64,000 nucleotides of DNA. Source: Ministeria vibrans ATCC 50519. Taxonomy: Eukaryota; Opisthokonta; Filasterea. Positions 23,101 through 34,500 of the stretch are shown here, one piece after another (within the stretch, counting starts at the first letter, position 1; the number at the start of each line of letters is the position of its first letter). The translations under genes were made by a program, and so were the position numbers. The notes beneath the pieces were generated by a model that was not told the DNA's origin, ran no database searches, and saw nothing but the letters and a program-made list of their open reading frames with translations. The stretch is from the NCBI GenBank assembly GCA_943704425.1, contig CALSCP010001679.1, forward strand, positions 78,388 to 142,387, in the 5' to 3' direction.

Positions 23101-24812
23101 GGGCACAAGGAGACTACAGTCGTGCTCTTGAGTACTATGAGCGTGCTCTGACCATCTGTGAGAAGTCTGTTGGTCCCGACCACCCGTCCACAGGCGACAT
23201 ATTGAACAACATGGCCATTGTGTTTCGGGCACAAGGAGACTACAGTCGTGCTCTTGAGTACTATGAGCGTGCTCTGACCATCTGTGAGAAGTCTGTTGGT
23301 CCCGACCACCCGTCCACAGGCGACATATTGAACAACATGGCCATTGTGTTTCGGGCACAAGGAGACTACAGTCGTGCTCTTGAGTACTATGAGCGTGCTC
23401 TGACCATCTGTGAGAAGTCTGTTGGTCCCGACCACCCGTCCACAGGCGACATATTGAACAACATGGCCATTGTGTTCGAGGCACAAGGAGACTACAGTCG
23501 TGCTCTTGAGTACTATGAGCGTGCTCTGACCATCCGTGAGAAGTCTGTTGGTCCCGACCACCCATCCACAGGCACCACATTGAACAACATGGCGAATGTG
23601 TTCAAGGAACAAGGAGACTACAGTCGTGCTCTTGAGTACTATGAGCGTGCGCTGACCATCAAAGAGAAGTCTCTTGGTCCCGACCACCCATCCACAGGCA
23701 ACACATTGAACAACATGGCGAACGTGTTCAAGGCACAAGGAGACTACAGTCGTGCTCTTGAGTACTATGAGCGTGCTCTGACCATCCGTGAGAAGTCTGT
23801 TGGTCCCGACCACCCATCCACAGGCAACACATTGAACAACATGGCTGGTGTGTTCCAGTTACAAGGAGACTACAGTCGTGCTCTTGAGTACTATGAGCGT
23901 GCTCTGACCATCTTTGAGAAGTCTGTTGGTCCCGACCACCCATCCACAGGCCAGACATTGAACAACATGGCCATTGTGTTCGAGGCACAAGGAGACTACA
24001 GTCGTGCTCTTGAGTACTATGAGCGTGCTCTGACCATCAAAGAGAAGTCTCTTGGTCCCGACCACCCATCCACAGGCACCACATTGAACAACATGGCGAA
24101 TGTGTTCAAGGAACAAGGAGACTACAGTCGTGCTCTTGAGTACTATGAGCGTGCGCTGACCATCAAAGAGAAGTCTCTTGGTCCCGACCACCCATCCACA
24201 GGCAACACATTGAACAACATGGCGAACGTGTTCAAGGCACAAGGAGACTACAGTCGTGCTCTTGAGTACTATGAGCGTGCTCTGACCATCCGTGAGAAGT
24301 CTGTTGGTCCCGACCACCCATCCACAGGCAACACATTGAACAACATGGCCATTGTGTTTCGGGCACAAGGAGAATACAGTCGTGCTCTTGAGTACTATGA
24401 GCGTGCTCTGACCATCAAAGAGAAGTCTCTTGGTCCCGACCACCCATCCACAGGCCAGACATTGAACAACATGGCCATTGTGTTCGCGGCACAAGGAGAT
24501 TACAGTCGTGCTCTTGAGTACTATGAGCGCGATCTGGCCATCTGTGAGAAGTCTCTTGGTCCCGACCACCCATCCACAGGCCAGACATTGAACAACATGG
24601 CTGGTGTGTTCCATGCACAAGGAGACCGAACTCGTGCCCTCGACTATTGGCAACGTGCTTTGACCATCCGTGAGAAGTCTCTTGGCCCCGACCACCCGCA
24701 CACCAAGCAAACCCGCAAGTCCCTCAGTGCCCTCCATCCTACCGCACAACCCGCATGCCTCACCAACTCAACGAAGCCCCCAAACCAATCTGCCGACTGT
24801 ATCATACTTTAA
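20161..24812 (+). CDS. Caspase-like / NB-ARC / TPR protein (NLR-type STAND ATPase), intronless
   Basis: One open frame. I place the start at 20161 (MTTSAQTPA ahead of MTGHKYAIVIGR), which requires treating the 112-bp duplication and 7 N at 20188-20418 as an assembly artefact. The downstream ORF alone, from 20307, is 1,501 aa. In that numbering, a C14 caspase/metacaspase-like domain (1-200) has His124 in YICSHGV and Cys192 in VVLDTCHSGG. An NB-ARC domain follows: P-loop AAGGVGKST (384-392), Walker B WLMVMDGCD, VVVTTRL and the GLPL-like GGMPLALELA. Sixteen 42-residue kinesin-light-chain-type TPRs fill 796-1467, with a short basic tail after them. The order effector/NB-ARC/repeat sensor is that of NLR proteins. 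It implies ligand-triggered oligomerisation and protease activation. Unlike its neighbours it has no introns. Confidence 0.88.
20188..20418. other. Duplicated contig ends around a 7-N gap
   Basis: The 112 bp at 20188-20299 recur at 20307-20418 on either side of seven N (20300-20306). They differ by one base (TCAACTCGAAC against TCAACTGGAAC, Ser/Trp). The simplest reading is two overlapping contig ends or alleles left unmerged. As drawn, the gap breaks the start of the caspase-like gene. Confidence 0.85.
22692..24707 (+). repeat. 126-bp in-frame TPR repeat array (16 units)
   Basis: Sixteen 126-bp units encode 42-residue TPRs with consensus LNNMAxVFxxQGDYSRALEY. The first and last units are diverged. 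Units 4-6 are essentially identical at the DNA level, and the pair 8-9 recurs as 12-13. This indicates recent unequal crossing-over or gene conversion. Because the period is a multiple of 3, long spurious frames also run antisense through it. Confidence 0.95.
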
Positions 24813-24883
24813 TTGCACACACTACTTCTGTTTTACACACCCTCCCTCTCACGTACTCACTCTCTTCTCCTCTTGCCGCACTC

Positions 24884-25776
24884 TCATTCATCGCCCGCCA
24901 AAGGCACAAACATCGATCTCTCGCGCGCTTCGGGTTTCTCCAACTCAAAATGGTACATCAGACGAAACACAAGGGCTGCCACAGCAGACACGAGAAAGAG
25001 CAGTGAGCCGACACAGAATTGCCACACTCCCGCAACTTCCACAGAGGCAAACAGAAAGCAGGTGGACCCAGTCACAAAGAGCACACAGCCCACAATAGTC
25101 GCCGTGAAGGCCGCCATGTGCACCCAGTGGTACCGTTGCAGCGACGCCGGCGGGATCGTCGAGAGCACCCGATCCGCCCGACACCAATCGACCATCGCCA
25201 CCACCACATAGTACGCTGAGTCCACAATGAAGATATATGTGCCCGTGCGCGTCGCTTTGGGCCCCTCCTTGGGAAAGAACAGACAGCTGCCAATAAAGAA
25301 GCCAAAGTTGGCAACGCAGTAGAGCAAGGGCAGTCGCTCGACAGGCACGCGCGGTCGCTGAGTCGTCGTCAGGAGCCACTGCTCTGCGCCTTCATCGTCG
25401 TCTGGCTGCGACCCACTCGGGCGGTACAGCTCAATCCAGTCCCACGTGCTCGCCATCAGAAAGGCCAGCGACCCGATAATGAACAGATCCACACCTGCAG
25501 CAGAAGGAGATGAGCAAAAGCGGAACGTGGCAACAAAAGCGAAAACGGGATTGAGCGACACCCAACCGATTGTGTCGTACCGATTCCCTCGAGATGAGCA
25601 AAGCGCGGAAAGAACAAGACGGAGCCTATGATGAAGGCCAAGGAGCCAATGACATACAGGCAGCCGTTGCCCAGGTGCGCGGCCAGGCGGTCGGCCTGTG
25701 GCAGCAGCAACAGTGCACTGGCACATCGCATCTGCCGTGTCGTCTCATTTGACCCTCGCGCGTCTTCCGCCGACAT
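24884..25776 (-). CDS. YrhK-like multi-pass membrane protein
   Basis: Two exons (25776-25581 and 25494-24884) join in phase to give 268 aa. Short hydrophobic hairpins recur with the pattern G-S-L-x-F-(I/L): YVIGSLAFIIGSVLFFP, LFIIGSLAFLMASTWDW and FGFFIGSCLFFP, then two more helices (AAFTATIVGCVLFVTGSTCF and FCVGSLLFLVSAVAALVF). This spacing and the GS/FFP motifs resemble the YrhK family, whose function is unknown. The N-terminal 40 residues and the C-terminal tail (ELEKPEARERSMF) are polar. The start at 25776 is preferred over an in-frame Met at 25893, which adds low-quality sequence. A GATCGATCA element lies 149-189 bp upstream. The gene converges on the 3' end of the caspase/NB-ARC/TPR gene, 71 bp away. 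Confidence 0.65.
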
Positions 25777-26279
25777 TCTCACCGCGACTGGCACACACAC
25801 AAACGTATACTCTCCCGATTTCTTCCACTGGTTCCATATACAACCCAAAAGCACGCGGTACAGAGGAGTGAGAGAGAGAGTAGACCAAATCAATTAATGA
25901 GTAAAAAAATTGTGACTATTTTTTGGATCGGATCGCCGATCGATCACTGATCGATGAATGAATATCTCTGAGTAGAGACAAATGTGAGTATATGAATAAT
26001 GATTTTCCAAACGAAAGTCCCAAATATTCTTTAATCTTTTGACTTTTGGTGAGTTTCATTTATCATGATAATAATTATAAAAATAATAATTAATAATAAT
26101 TATTCGGGAATAAGAAAATAATAAATTATTTATTATAATGTATTAATGATACAATAATATAATTATTCATAATTAGAAGAAGAAGAAGAATACAACTTGT
26201 TTATTAATGATAAATTATAATTATATTAATTTATTAAAAATTATTATTATTTTATTTTATTTATGACAATAATGTTACT
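25777..26279. other. AT-rich spacer upstream of the YrhK-like gene
   Basis: About 500 bp lie between two minus-strand genes. The left part holds the GATCGATCA element (25925-25965). The right part (26040-26279) is extremely AT-rich with many AAT/ATT runs and contains the 3' flank of the giant secreted-protein gene. No exon or RNA gene is seen. Confidence 0.6.
25925..25965. promoter_or_regulatory. GATCGATCA-type element upstream of the YrhK-like gene
   Basis: The element begins GATCGGATCGCCGATCGATC and continues with ACTGATCGATGAATGAATA. It contains several overlapping GATCG half-sites and shares GATCGATCACTGATC with the element at 4706 and GATGAATGA with those at 2951 and 16089. A regulatory role is inferred. 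Confidence 0.45.
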
Positions 26280-28467
26280 TTACACAATCGGAAAATGCTC
26301 AACGACAGACGGCAACGGTGTGTCATCAGAGTCAGGCATCTGAGGCAACGCCATGCTCAACGAAAAGTACACATCTTTGGGTGACACATTCACCGTGAAC
26401 ACAAGCAACTGATCAAGTGAGACAGGCAACAGCTCTTGCAACGGCAGCGACGCCTGGGTCGCCGTCTCGCCCGACGACGCAAACAACTGCGGCACCACCG
26501 TGCCATTCTGTGACACAAGCGCCACCGATCCGTCCGCCGCCGCAGTCAGGTTCCACCCAACTGAAAACGATACAACTGCCACAGTGGCACTCTTGCGCAC
26601 TGCATTCAGTCCTCGCACAGCGAGTCCCCGCAGCTCATCCACGATGGGCACGTCCACCGCAGAACCCACAGTCGCCCACATGCCCGCTCGATTCCGCACT
26701 CGCCCGATCACTCGAATCACTCGACCCGTCTTCCTCTCCTCCTCTTCATCGACTCCACGCATCGCCACCATATTCACCAAATCTCCATTCTCAAGCTTGA
26801 TACTCTCCACCAGTCGTGTCACAGTGTCATTCACACGAATCTCCACTGCATCCACTCCGCTCTCGGCATCGGTGCACCCCACGAGACGCACAGCAAGTCG
26901 GTCACGCCGGTGCACCCACTCAGGCGCCACCAGCCCACCCGAGCACAGCGGACCCGTCGCATCCGCACGCACCCCATTGCTCCGCAAGTGTACTGTGTCT
27001 CCCTCACTACCCACACCCACTTCCACTCGCGCTTCGTACTCCATGTTGTGCACCAGTGCCAGTCCCTCCACCTGTGCCGCATACGCTGTCAGATTCCGCG
27101 CAAGTGGTCCCGCCACAAGCACGCCCGTTTGTTTCTCATGAAACGACACAGTCACCATCGGTGCACCCACAAACAGCTGTTCGTTGCCCAGCGACGCCAC
27201 CGCCGCCAACCAGTGCACCCCTAGCACCCCTTGCGACGCATCCACCACATCGATATCATTCGGCGTTGCACTTGCCGTTGTCGTCGTCCCGTTTTGCCCC
27301 GCTGTGTCCACCACAGCCTCAAAAGGTGACTGCACCAACACTCGCCGGACCCGTCCAGCAGCTTTGCTCCATCCCGTCGCCCACAGTCCCGCTCCATTGC
27401 GGCACTGCACTCGCGCACGGTACGACACCCCTTCGTGGAACACCTCCGTCGCACTCACGACTGCACCATCCATCGAAACAGTTGCCACCCGCCCTCCGTC
27501 CACCACCCACACCGACACGTCCTGGCCGTCCACGCCACTCTCGCTGTCACTGCACGCCTGCCAGGTGACCATTGCATGCGTCCCATTCGCAACGGTAAGT
27601 GACACGTTGGCCACAAACGGCGCACTCGTGTCCACGCGCAGCGGCGCACTCGTCCCATTCGTCCACGTGATGCCATCGCACGCCAAAGCACGCACAAACG
27701 CACGCACACTCGCATTCTGTGGCGTCCGCTGCCACTCGTCCGTCAACGACACAGATGACACGTCGCTCAGTGGCACAGCCTGTTCTGGAATCAACACTTG
27801 ACCGGTAGCATCCTCTTCGAGTCCCACCAACACCTGCTGGCGGCACTGACCCGCACCAAAGGCTCCACCATGCCAGCTCACAGTCACCGCCCCACCACGC
27901 ATCAAGAACCCACTCGAGGTCGCCAGGGGACCCAACAGAACACGCGTCTCCGCCATGCCCACGCATGGAACCATGCCCGTCGCTTGCACCGCTGGCACCA
28001 CCGTGCTCACATCACTGCAAACGTGAACAAGCCCCCCATCGTCGTACTCTGCCAGCACGCACGCCACAATGGGCTCCATGCGTACTACCAACACATTGGC
28101 AACGACCACCGTGGTACCATCCGCAACACCGCACTGCTGGCGCACCTCAGACTTGCCCACCAGTTCAATACACGTCCGTGACTCGACCGGCTTGGCTCCC
28201 CATCGTGCACCCGCCAATCCCGTCACATTCACCGACACGTCCACTCGAAGCGCCGATGCACAATCACTCGCCCACGCCCCTTGTGGCTCCCACGACACAA
28301 TCGATGTACGCGGCGCACTCGCGGCGAGAACTATGGGAACACCAGCAACGTCTTGACACGCAAGCTGACGCACCAGTCCCGCAGCATTCTCCACGCGCAC
28401 CGTCACATACACGCGTGTGTCGTCCGAGTGCACACTCACCTCGTCCGCCGCCACACACACGTCCACA

Positions 28468-28508
<41 letters not shown>

Positions 28509-31500
28509 CGCCGTGGCCACCGCCTGAGCTAGCTCATCGGACGAAAGCGCACGCCACGACACTACGTCGTCGTCGCTGCTGGCACGCCCCACCGCATAGC
28601 GAATGGCCACAATCGGACTCGCACTGTCCGCCACAGAGCCAATGGAAAAGAGGGGTACACAGTGCGACGCGTTGCTCGAGCCTAGACCAGGCACACGCAC
28701 CGCCTCCGCGCAGTTCAGAGTCACCGCGTCAGCACTGGTAAAGTCCACACGGAACGACCCCGTTCCATTCGACGTGCCGCAGTCGCCACAGTGACTACAC
28801 ACCGTCGCCACCAAAGTACACTCATCGCCGTCACTCAACACCTCTGCCAGCGGCATATGCGTCTCCGTCACCAGACCCGTCGCCACAACACCACTCTCCA
28901 CCGGCACCTCGATACGTCCCGAGATGGAACACTCCACAGCAACAGACCAGTTGGCAGCGCGAGCACACGCGCACGAGCGCACACCCATTTTCACAGTGTC
29001 CCATCGCACTCGCAACCGATCCGTGTCACGCAAATACCCATCATCTTCGTTCACTCCCACCATACTTGCGGACACATTCACCGTATTGCACGCTGCCACA
29101 ATGGACGACGACGTCACGTTGTGCCGCACAGCACCACCGACGCCATTCACAACCCGCACCTGCAAAGAGTACGTGTGACAGGCACGCACAAACTCGCTCA
29201 CGGCCGTCATCGAGTACACAGACGCCTCAACACTCTCCGACAACACAACCCACTCGGAGACTTCATCCACGCCTACCAGTCGCACCGACACCTGTGCCAC
29301 ACCCGACTCCACATCACGCGCGTCCAACTCAAGCATCACATCACTCGTGGCATTCTCCAGCACACACTGCGTCGAACCAAACAACCGGGCGCGCAGCACC
29401 ACGGGCACGGTCCAGTCAAGGACCACTGCTCCCTCAGGACGCAACTCGCCATTGACCACGGGCAACGCTCGTGTCGTCGACTCCTGCTCGCTCACCGTAC
29501 ACACACACACCCACGTATCGCCATCGTCGGTCGCACTTGCACAGGGGCCACAGCCACCAACAACAATCTCTCCATCGCGCTCACGCACAAGATTCACCGT
29601 CAGACTCGCGTCTGTGGTCACGACAGTCACGTTTACCGCCACCTCGCCCGTCTCAAGCAAACGCGACTCGCTTTGCACCGACAACACTGTCTGTGACACG
29701 CGAGACGTTGGTGCCACAGGCGCACCTGCACTCTCAAGCACGCCCACCAGTCCCGCAGCGTTGGTTGCCGTGCACGACACCGTCGTTGACCCATTCACGC
29801 CCGACACACGCACAGGACCCAGTGTCAGTCCATGGCCCACATTGCTGCGTCCATCTCCGCGCATCGGTCGCATCGGCACACGTCCCACAAGACTGCCCGC
29901 GTCCGTCTGGCACACATACGCAAGCATGCCGCTCTCCTCGTCCGCACATCCATTGACAAACGCCGTCAACGAGTCCGCACTGGCAATCACCGTGTGCACT
30001 CGAGAGTCGCTGCAATTGGGCGCGGTCGTGTCCAGCAACAACTGTACCACCGACGCGTCACTGATACGCCCTGCCTCATCCACAGCCACCACCTCGACGC
30101 GGTACACTTCCCCTTCGCTTGCAAGCACCGTCGAAGGCACAGGCCATTCGACACGGCCACCAAAGCGACGCGACGCCGTCACCACACCCGCACTGGTAGA
30201 TGCAGTCGTTGTGCCCGTCACTGCGCTCACAACGCGCACCCTGTACTCAAGCACGCTGCTCACGTCGTCCGCAAACGCATCCCACACAAGTGTCAGAGCG
30301 GAGGCATTTGACGCGACAAACACACGCTCGCCACTCTCGTCGATGTGCGCACGTAGCCACGAAACTCCCTGTGCGCAAGAGAGAGGTGACGTGGCATGCG
30401 GTGCAGCTGTGTCGATCCACAACGGAATGCTGGTGACCGAACGAGCATAGAGCTGGGCCACGTTGCGCACAAGGAATGTCACATAGAGCGCCTGTGCTTC
30501 GGGAAGTCGTTCAAATGCGTCGGTCGTCACCACTGTGCCTGCACACGTCAATGTCTGTCCTGCCGACGCCGTCACGGTCCAGGCAAGCGCATCACCTGTC
30601 AATTGCGCACCGCCGGCCGCCGAACCAATCATAACGAGACCATCCACCAGCGCCGAGTCAACGTCTCCAACATGGTTCACGCACACGCTAAGTTGCGTCG
30701 CATTGCCATCGTGGCGCAGGTACACTGCCGAGTCGCTCGCAACCACATTTTCCATGACACTCGTGCGCCACTGCGCCTGGCCAATCGTCGGCGCCGTTGT
30801 GTCGATCACTAGCGCACCCGAAAGCACACGTCGACACCCGCCGGCGCCGTTGCACGCCACGACAAACGCACGCAAGCGATGCCCATGCGCCAAAACTGGC
30901 AGGTCGCTGGGAACACGCAATGCGAGCTCGGTGCGCAGTTGGACATCGCGCGCGTACGCCACGGTCCACACAAGCGACCCGTTGGCATGCTGCGTGCCAT
31001 CGTTCTGCTCAACTTGCACAGAGAAGGCCGCAAGCGGACTCGCTCCCCCCGACTCAAACAGGTCCCAGCGCACCACTATCGAGTCTGCTTGCGCCTGGCC
31101 CACCTCGGCCAGGTCACGCGTGGCATTTTCGCGACGACGCACCTCGGCACGGTCCACCGGCACAAAGAAAACGCGTCCTCCGAGGACACCCGCGTCGTCG
31201 TGTGTCAGCGCAATGCGCTCGCGAGTAGACACGGTCATGTTGGCACGATTGGTCGCGTGCAACATCGAATACACCGTCGTACCGGTGATGTTCACGTCGG
31301 TACGGTACACTGGTGATGAGGTCGTGGCCGGATTCACATCAACGCACGCCTGTGCATCAAGCCCCTCCATACACCAACGTAAACTCGCCAGTCCCGTCTC
31401 ATCGTCCGCCGCCTCAAACCGCAACCCAACACGAGTCGCGTCGCGCGTCCAACGACCCGACACATGCGACACTCCCGTCAACGTGGGTGCCGTCGCATCC

Positions 31501-34500
31501 GCCACAAACCCATCCGAGGCACGACGCGTCTCCAGACCCCCACCATTCACCGCACGCAACCACACATAGTAGCGTGTGCCACTCACAAGCGAGTCGGTGG
31601 CAAAGGTTGTCGACAGTGCATACACAGACGCGGCCGGAGTCCATGCAATGGCAAAGGCCGACTCGGCAACCGCCACCGTGTGGGGGTCGCTCAGCGTGGT
31701 CACAGCAAAGTCGAGACTCACAATGCCCGTTTCGTTGTCGGCCACCGAGTCCCACGCCACAGTTGTCAGCACTCCCGCACCGACTGCCAAAAACTCCGCA
31801 TCGTGCAATGCGCCAATGACCGGAGCTGTACTGTCCAGTACTGCCCCGTCCGATACCACCGCCACAGCGGCCCACAGGCCCGCACCATTGGCAGCACGCA
31901 CCGAACACGCATAGGCGCGGCCCTCGTCAAGCGACGCACTGCCAAACGTCACACTCGTCGCTGTGCCCGTCAGCTTCTGCACAGCAACACTCGGCTCGTT
32001 GCTCCACGACGCCACCTGTAGCCCCAGGGTGTCACCTCGCAACAGTGTCACTTCAACATGCATCACCTGCGAATGTGCGTCGGTAAACAGCGTCGCGGGC
32101 CAGCGGCAGGAATACGACGACGCGTCCATAAACCAGTTGCGGTCGTGCACGCCAAGCCCATCAGCGACGGTCAGACCCGTCGCAATGACGGGCGCGCTCG
32201 CGTCCACAAGCACGCCGTCGCTGTACGTCTGCGTACGCAATCCCGCCGTGTTGCGCAAGTCCAGCATACACCGATACCGCACGCCGTCGACAAGCGTCAC
32301 GCCCGCAGAAAACACCGCCGTGCCATTAGGCAACTGACTTGCCGTCAGATTAAGCGCACCCAGTGCACACGACGACGCCTCCGTGCCCACACACACCGTG
32401 GCTCCCGCAAGTCCCGAGTGCACATCCTCAACGTCACGCCAAGCGCATGCCAACTGTGTGCTGTTCGTCTGTGTCTGCCTGTCCGCCATATCGTCGTCGT
32501 CACCGTCAACGAGTACACCAACCGTGGGGCGAGTCGCGTCGACGAGCAGACCGTCCGTCACAACGGCACTCGTTGATTCCAGCGACGCTCCATTGCGTGC
32601 CCACACATGCGCATACACCGTGGTACCTGACGGTACACCGGCTCCCAGTGCCGGAGCACACAAACAGCCTTGAGCTAGCTCCTGCACGGTGGAGCTGGCC
32701 TCCGCCAGTGGCACACTCGCATCCACAGCGCTTGCACTCCACACCACATGGTAGCTCGCCACGGCCGACTGGGCATCGCCAAAGCCCGACCACGACACAC
32801 ACAAATGACTGCTGTTCGTCGACAGGTCAGCGTCCATCGCGCCACATCCGTCCCATGACGTGCCCGTCGTCGGTGGCGTCGTGTCCACCACTGCGCCATT
32901 CGACACGCTGCGTCGTCGCAGTCCCGCCCCATTCACCGCCCACACCACCGTGTAGACAGTGTCGCCATCCGCAACGGCACCCGTCGCAAGCGACGTGGTC
33001 GCTGAAAGAGTTGTCACGGAATGCACCGCACCCAAATTACACGCGTCGGACCCACTACTGTCCACGCACACCTGGTACTCGCTGATGCCCGACTCATCGT
33101 CAACACTCGCCTCCCACGACGCACTCACAGCGGCGGTGGACGGCACAAAGGCCAGGTCAGCACCGTTCGTCGCAGACGGTCGATCGTTCACAGAGAACGC
33201 TCCGGGTGAGGTCGTGTCCACTCGGAAGCAGTCCGAGTGAACACGTTCGCTCCAGACTTGCGCTCGCCCGCGCACCTGCACGCGCGTGCACAGCAAGCTC
33301 GAGTTCATGCCACCGAGAGCCGCGTTGGTCCAGGTGAACGACAGGGGTGATGCACTCGCACTCACCACCGCCCAGTCGAGCACGAGACTCGCGGTAAGTT
33401 CGGTGCCACTCGTCACCGACACCCGATACGAATCGAGTGCAAACGCATTGGCACTTGTCGCGGCCGTCCACGACGCCGTGAATGTATCTCCCTGCGACAC
33501 ATAGTCGGCGTCCGAGCCGGGGCACGACGCTGACATATCGCACACCGACAGTGAGGACACATCGGGCAGCACATTGTCCACGTCGGCACCGTCCGTCATG
33601 GCCATCGTCGTCAGGCCTGCACCATTCTCCACCATCACCGTAGCGTACACGCGCTGTCCATTGGGCAGCGTCAAGCCAGTGAGTGTCGCACACGGCGTGT
33701 CATTCTCAACCAGAGTGAACGCCGCCAGCTGCATACCTCCCATGCTTGTGCCCAACGCCACTTGCGCCCGCTCCATAAAGCCACTCTCAACATCTTCTGC
33801 ATCCCAGCACACAGTGTACATTGAGACAAGCGGCCACACGTCCACGTCGTCCGACGCATCGAGGCCCAGCGACGTTGCATACGGCAAATCCACCACAAAG
33901 TTCACGGTGGGAGCAGTCGTGTCGGCCGTGACCAGCACACTTTGCGAGACCATACGCAAACCCGCCTCGTTCACGGCCGTCACCACAGCGCGGTAGCGTG
34001 TGCCGCTCACAAGCTGATGCCCGCAAAACGAGTTGAGATTGGTGCTCGCCGTCGGCGATGACACTCCTGCATCCGTCACCGCCTGTGTCGCCTCGTCAAT
34101 CACGTGCACTGTGTACAGCACGTTGGTGTGTGGGTCCACTGCTTGTGTCCACTGCAGCGATACACAGTCAAGATCGCTCCAGCCCGTGACGCCCTCGTCC
34201 GCTCCGCGCACCCACGATACCGAAAAGTTTTGAGGGGGCGACACGTCCGCCACAAACCCATCGGAACACTTCTCGGCTGTGTGACCGACTGCATCGGTCG
34301 CACGCACACACACGGTGTAGAACGTTCCCTCGGTGAGCGACACCTCGCTCAACAGCATGCCCACATTGGTGGCACTCAGCGGTAGCGACTCGGTGTGCAC
34401 CGCAGCAGCGATGTTGGTGGCGGAGGGACGCGGGTGGACGCTCGCCGTGAGCGACACCACAGCGGTGCCCACGTCGCTTGCGGCCGCCGACCAATACGCA

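Noticed and set aside
21712-23813. Long minus-strand open frames (several hundred codons) antisense to the caspase/NB-ARC/TPR gene
   Set aside because: They are by-products of a 126-bp repeat whose length is a multiple of three, so any frame open in one unit stays open in all. The composition is not protein-like and no domain is seen.
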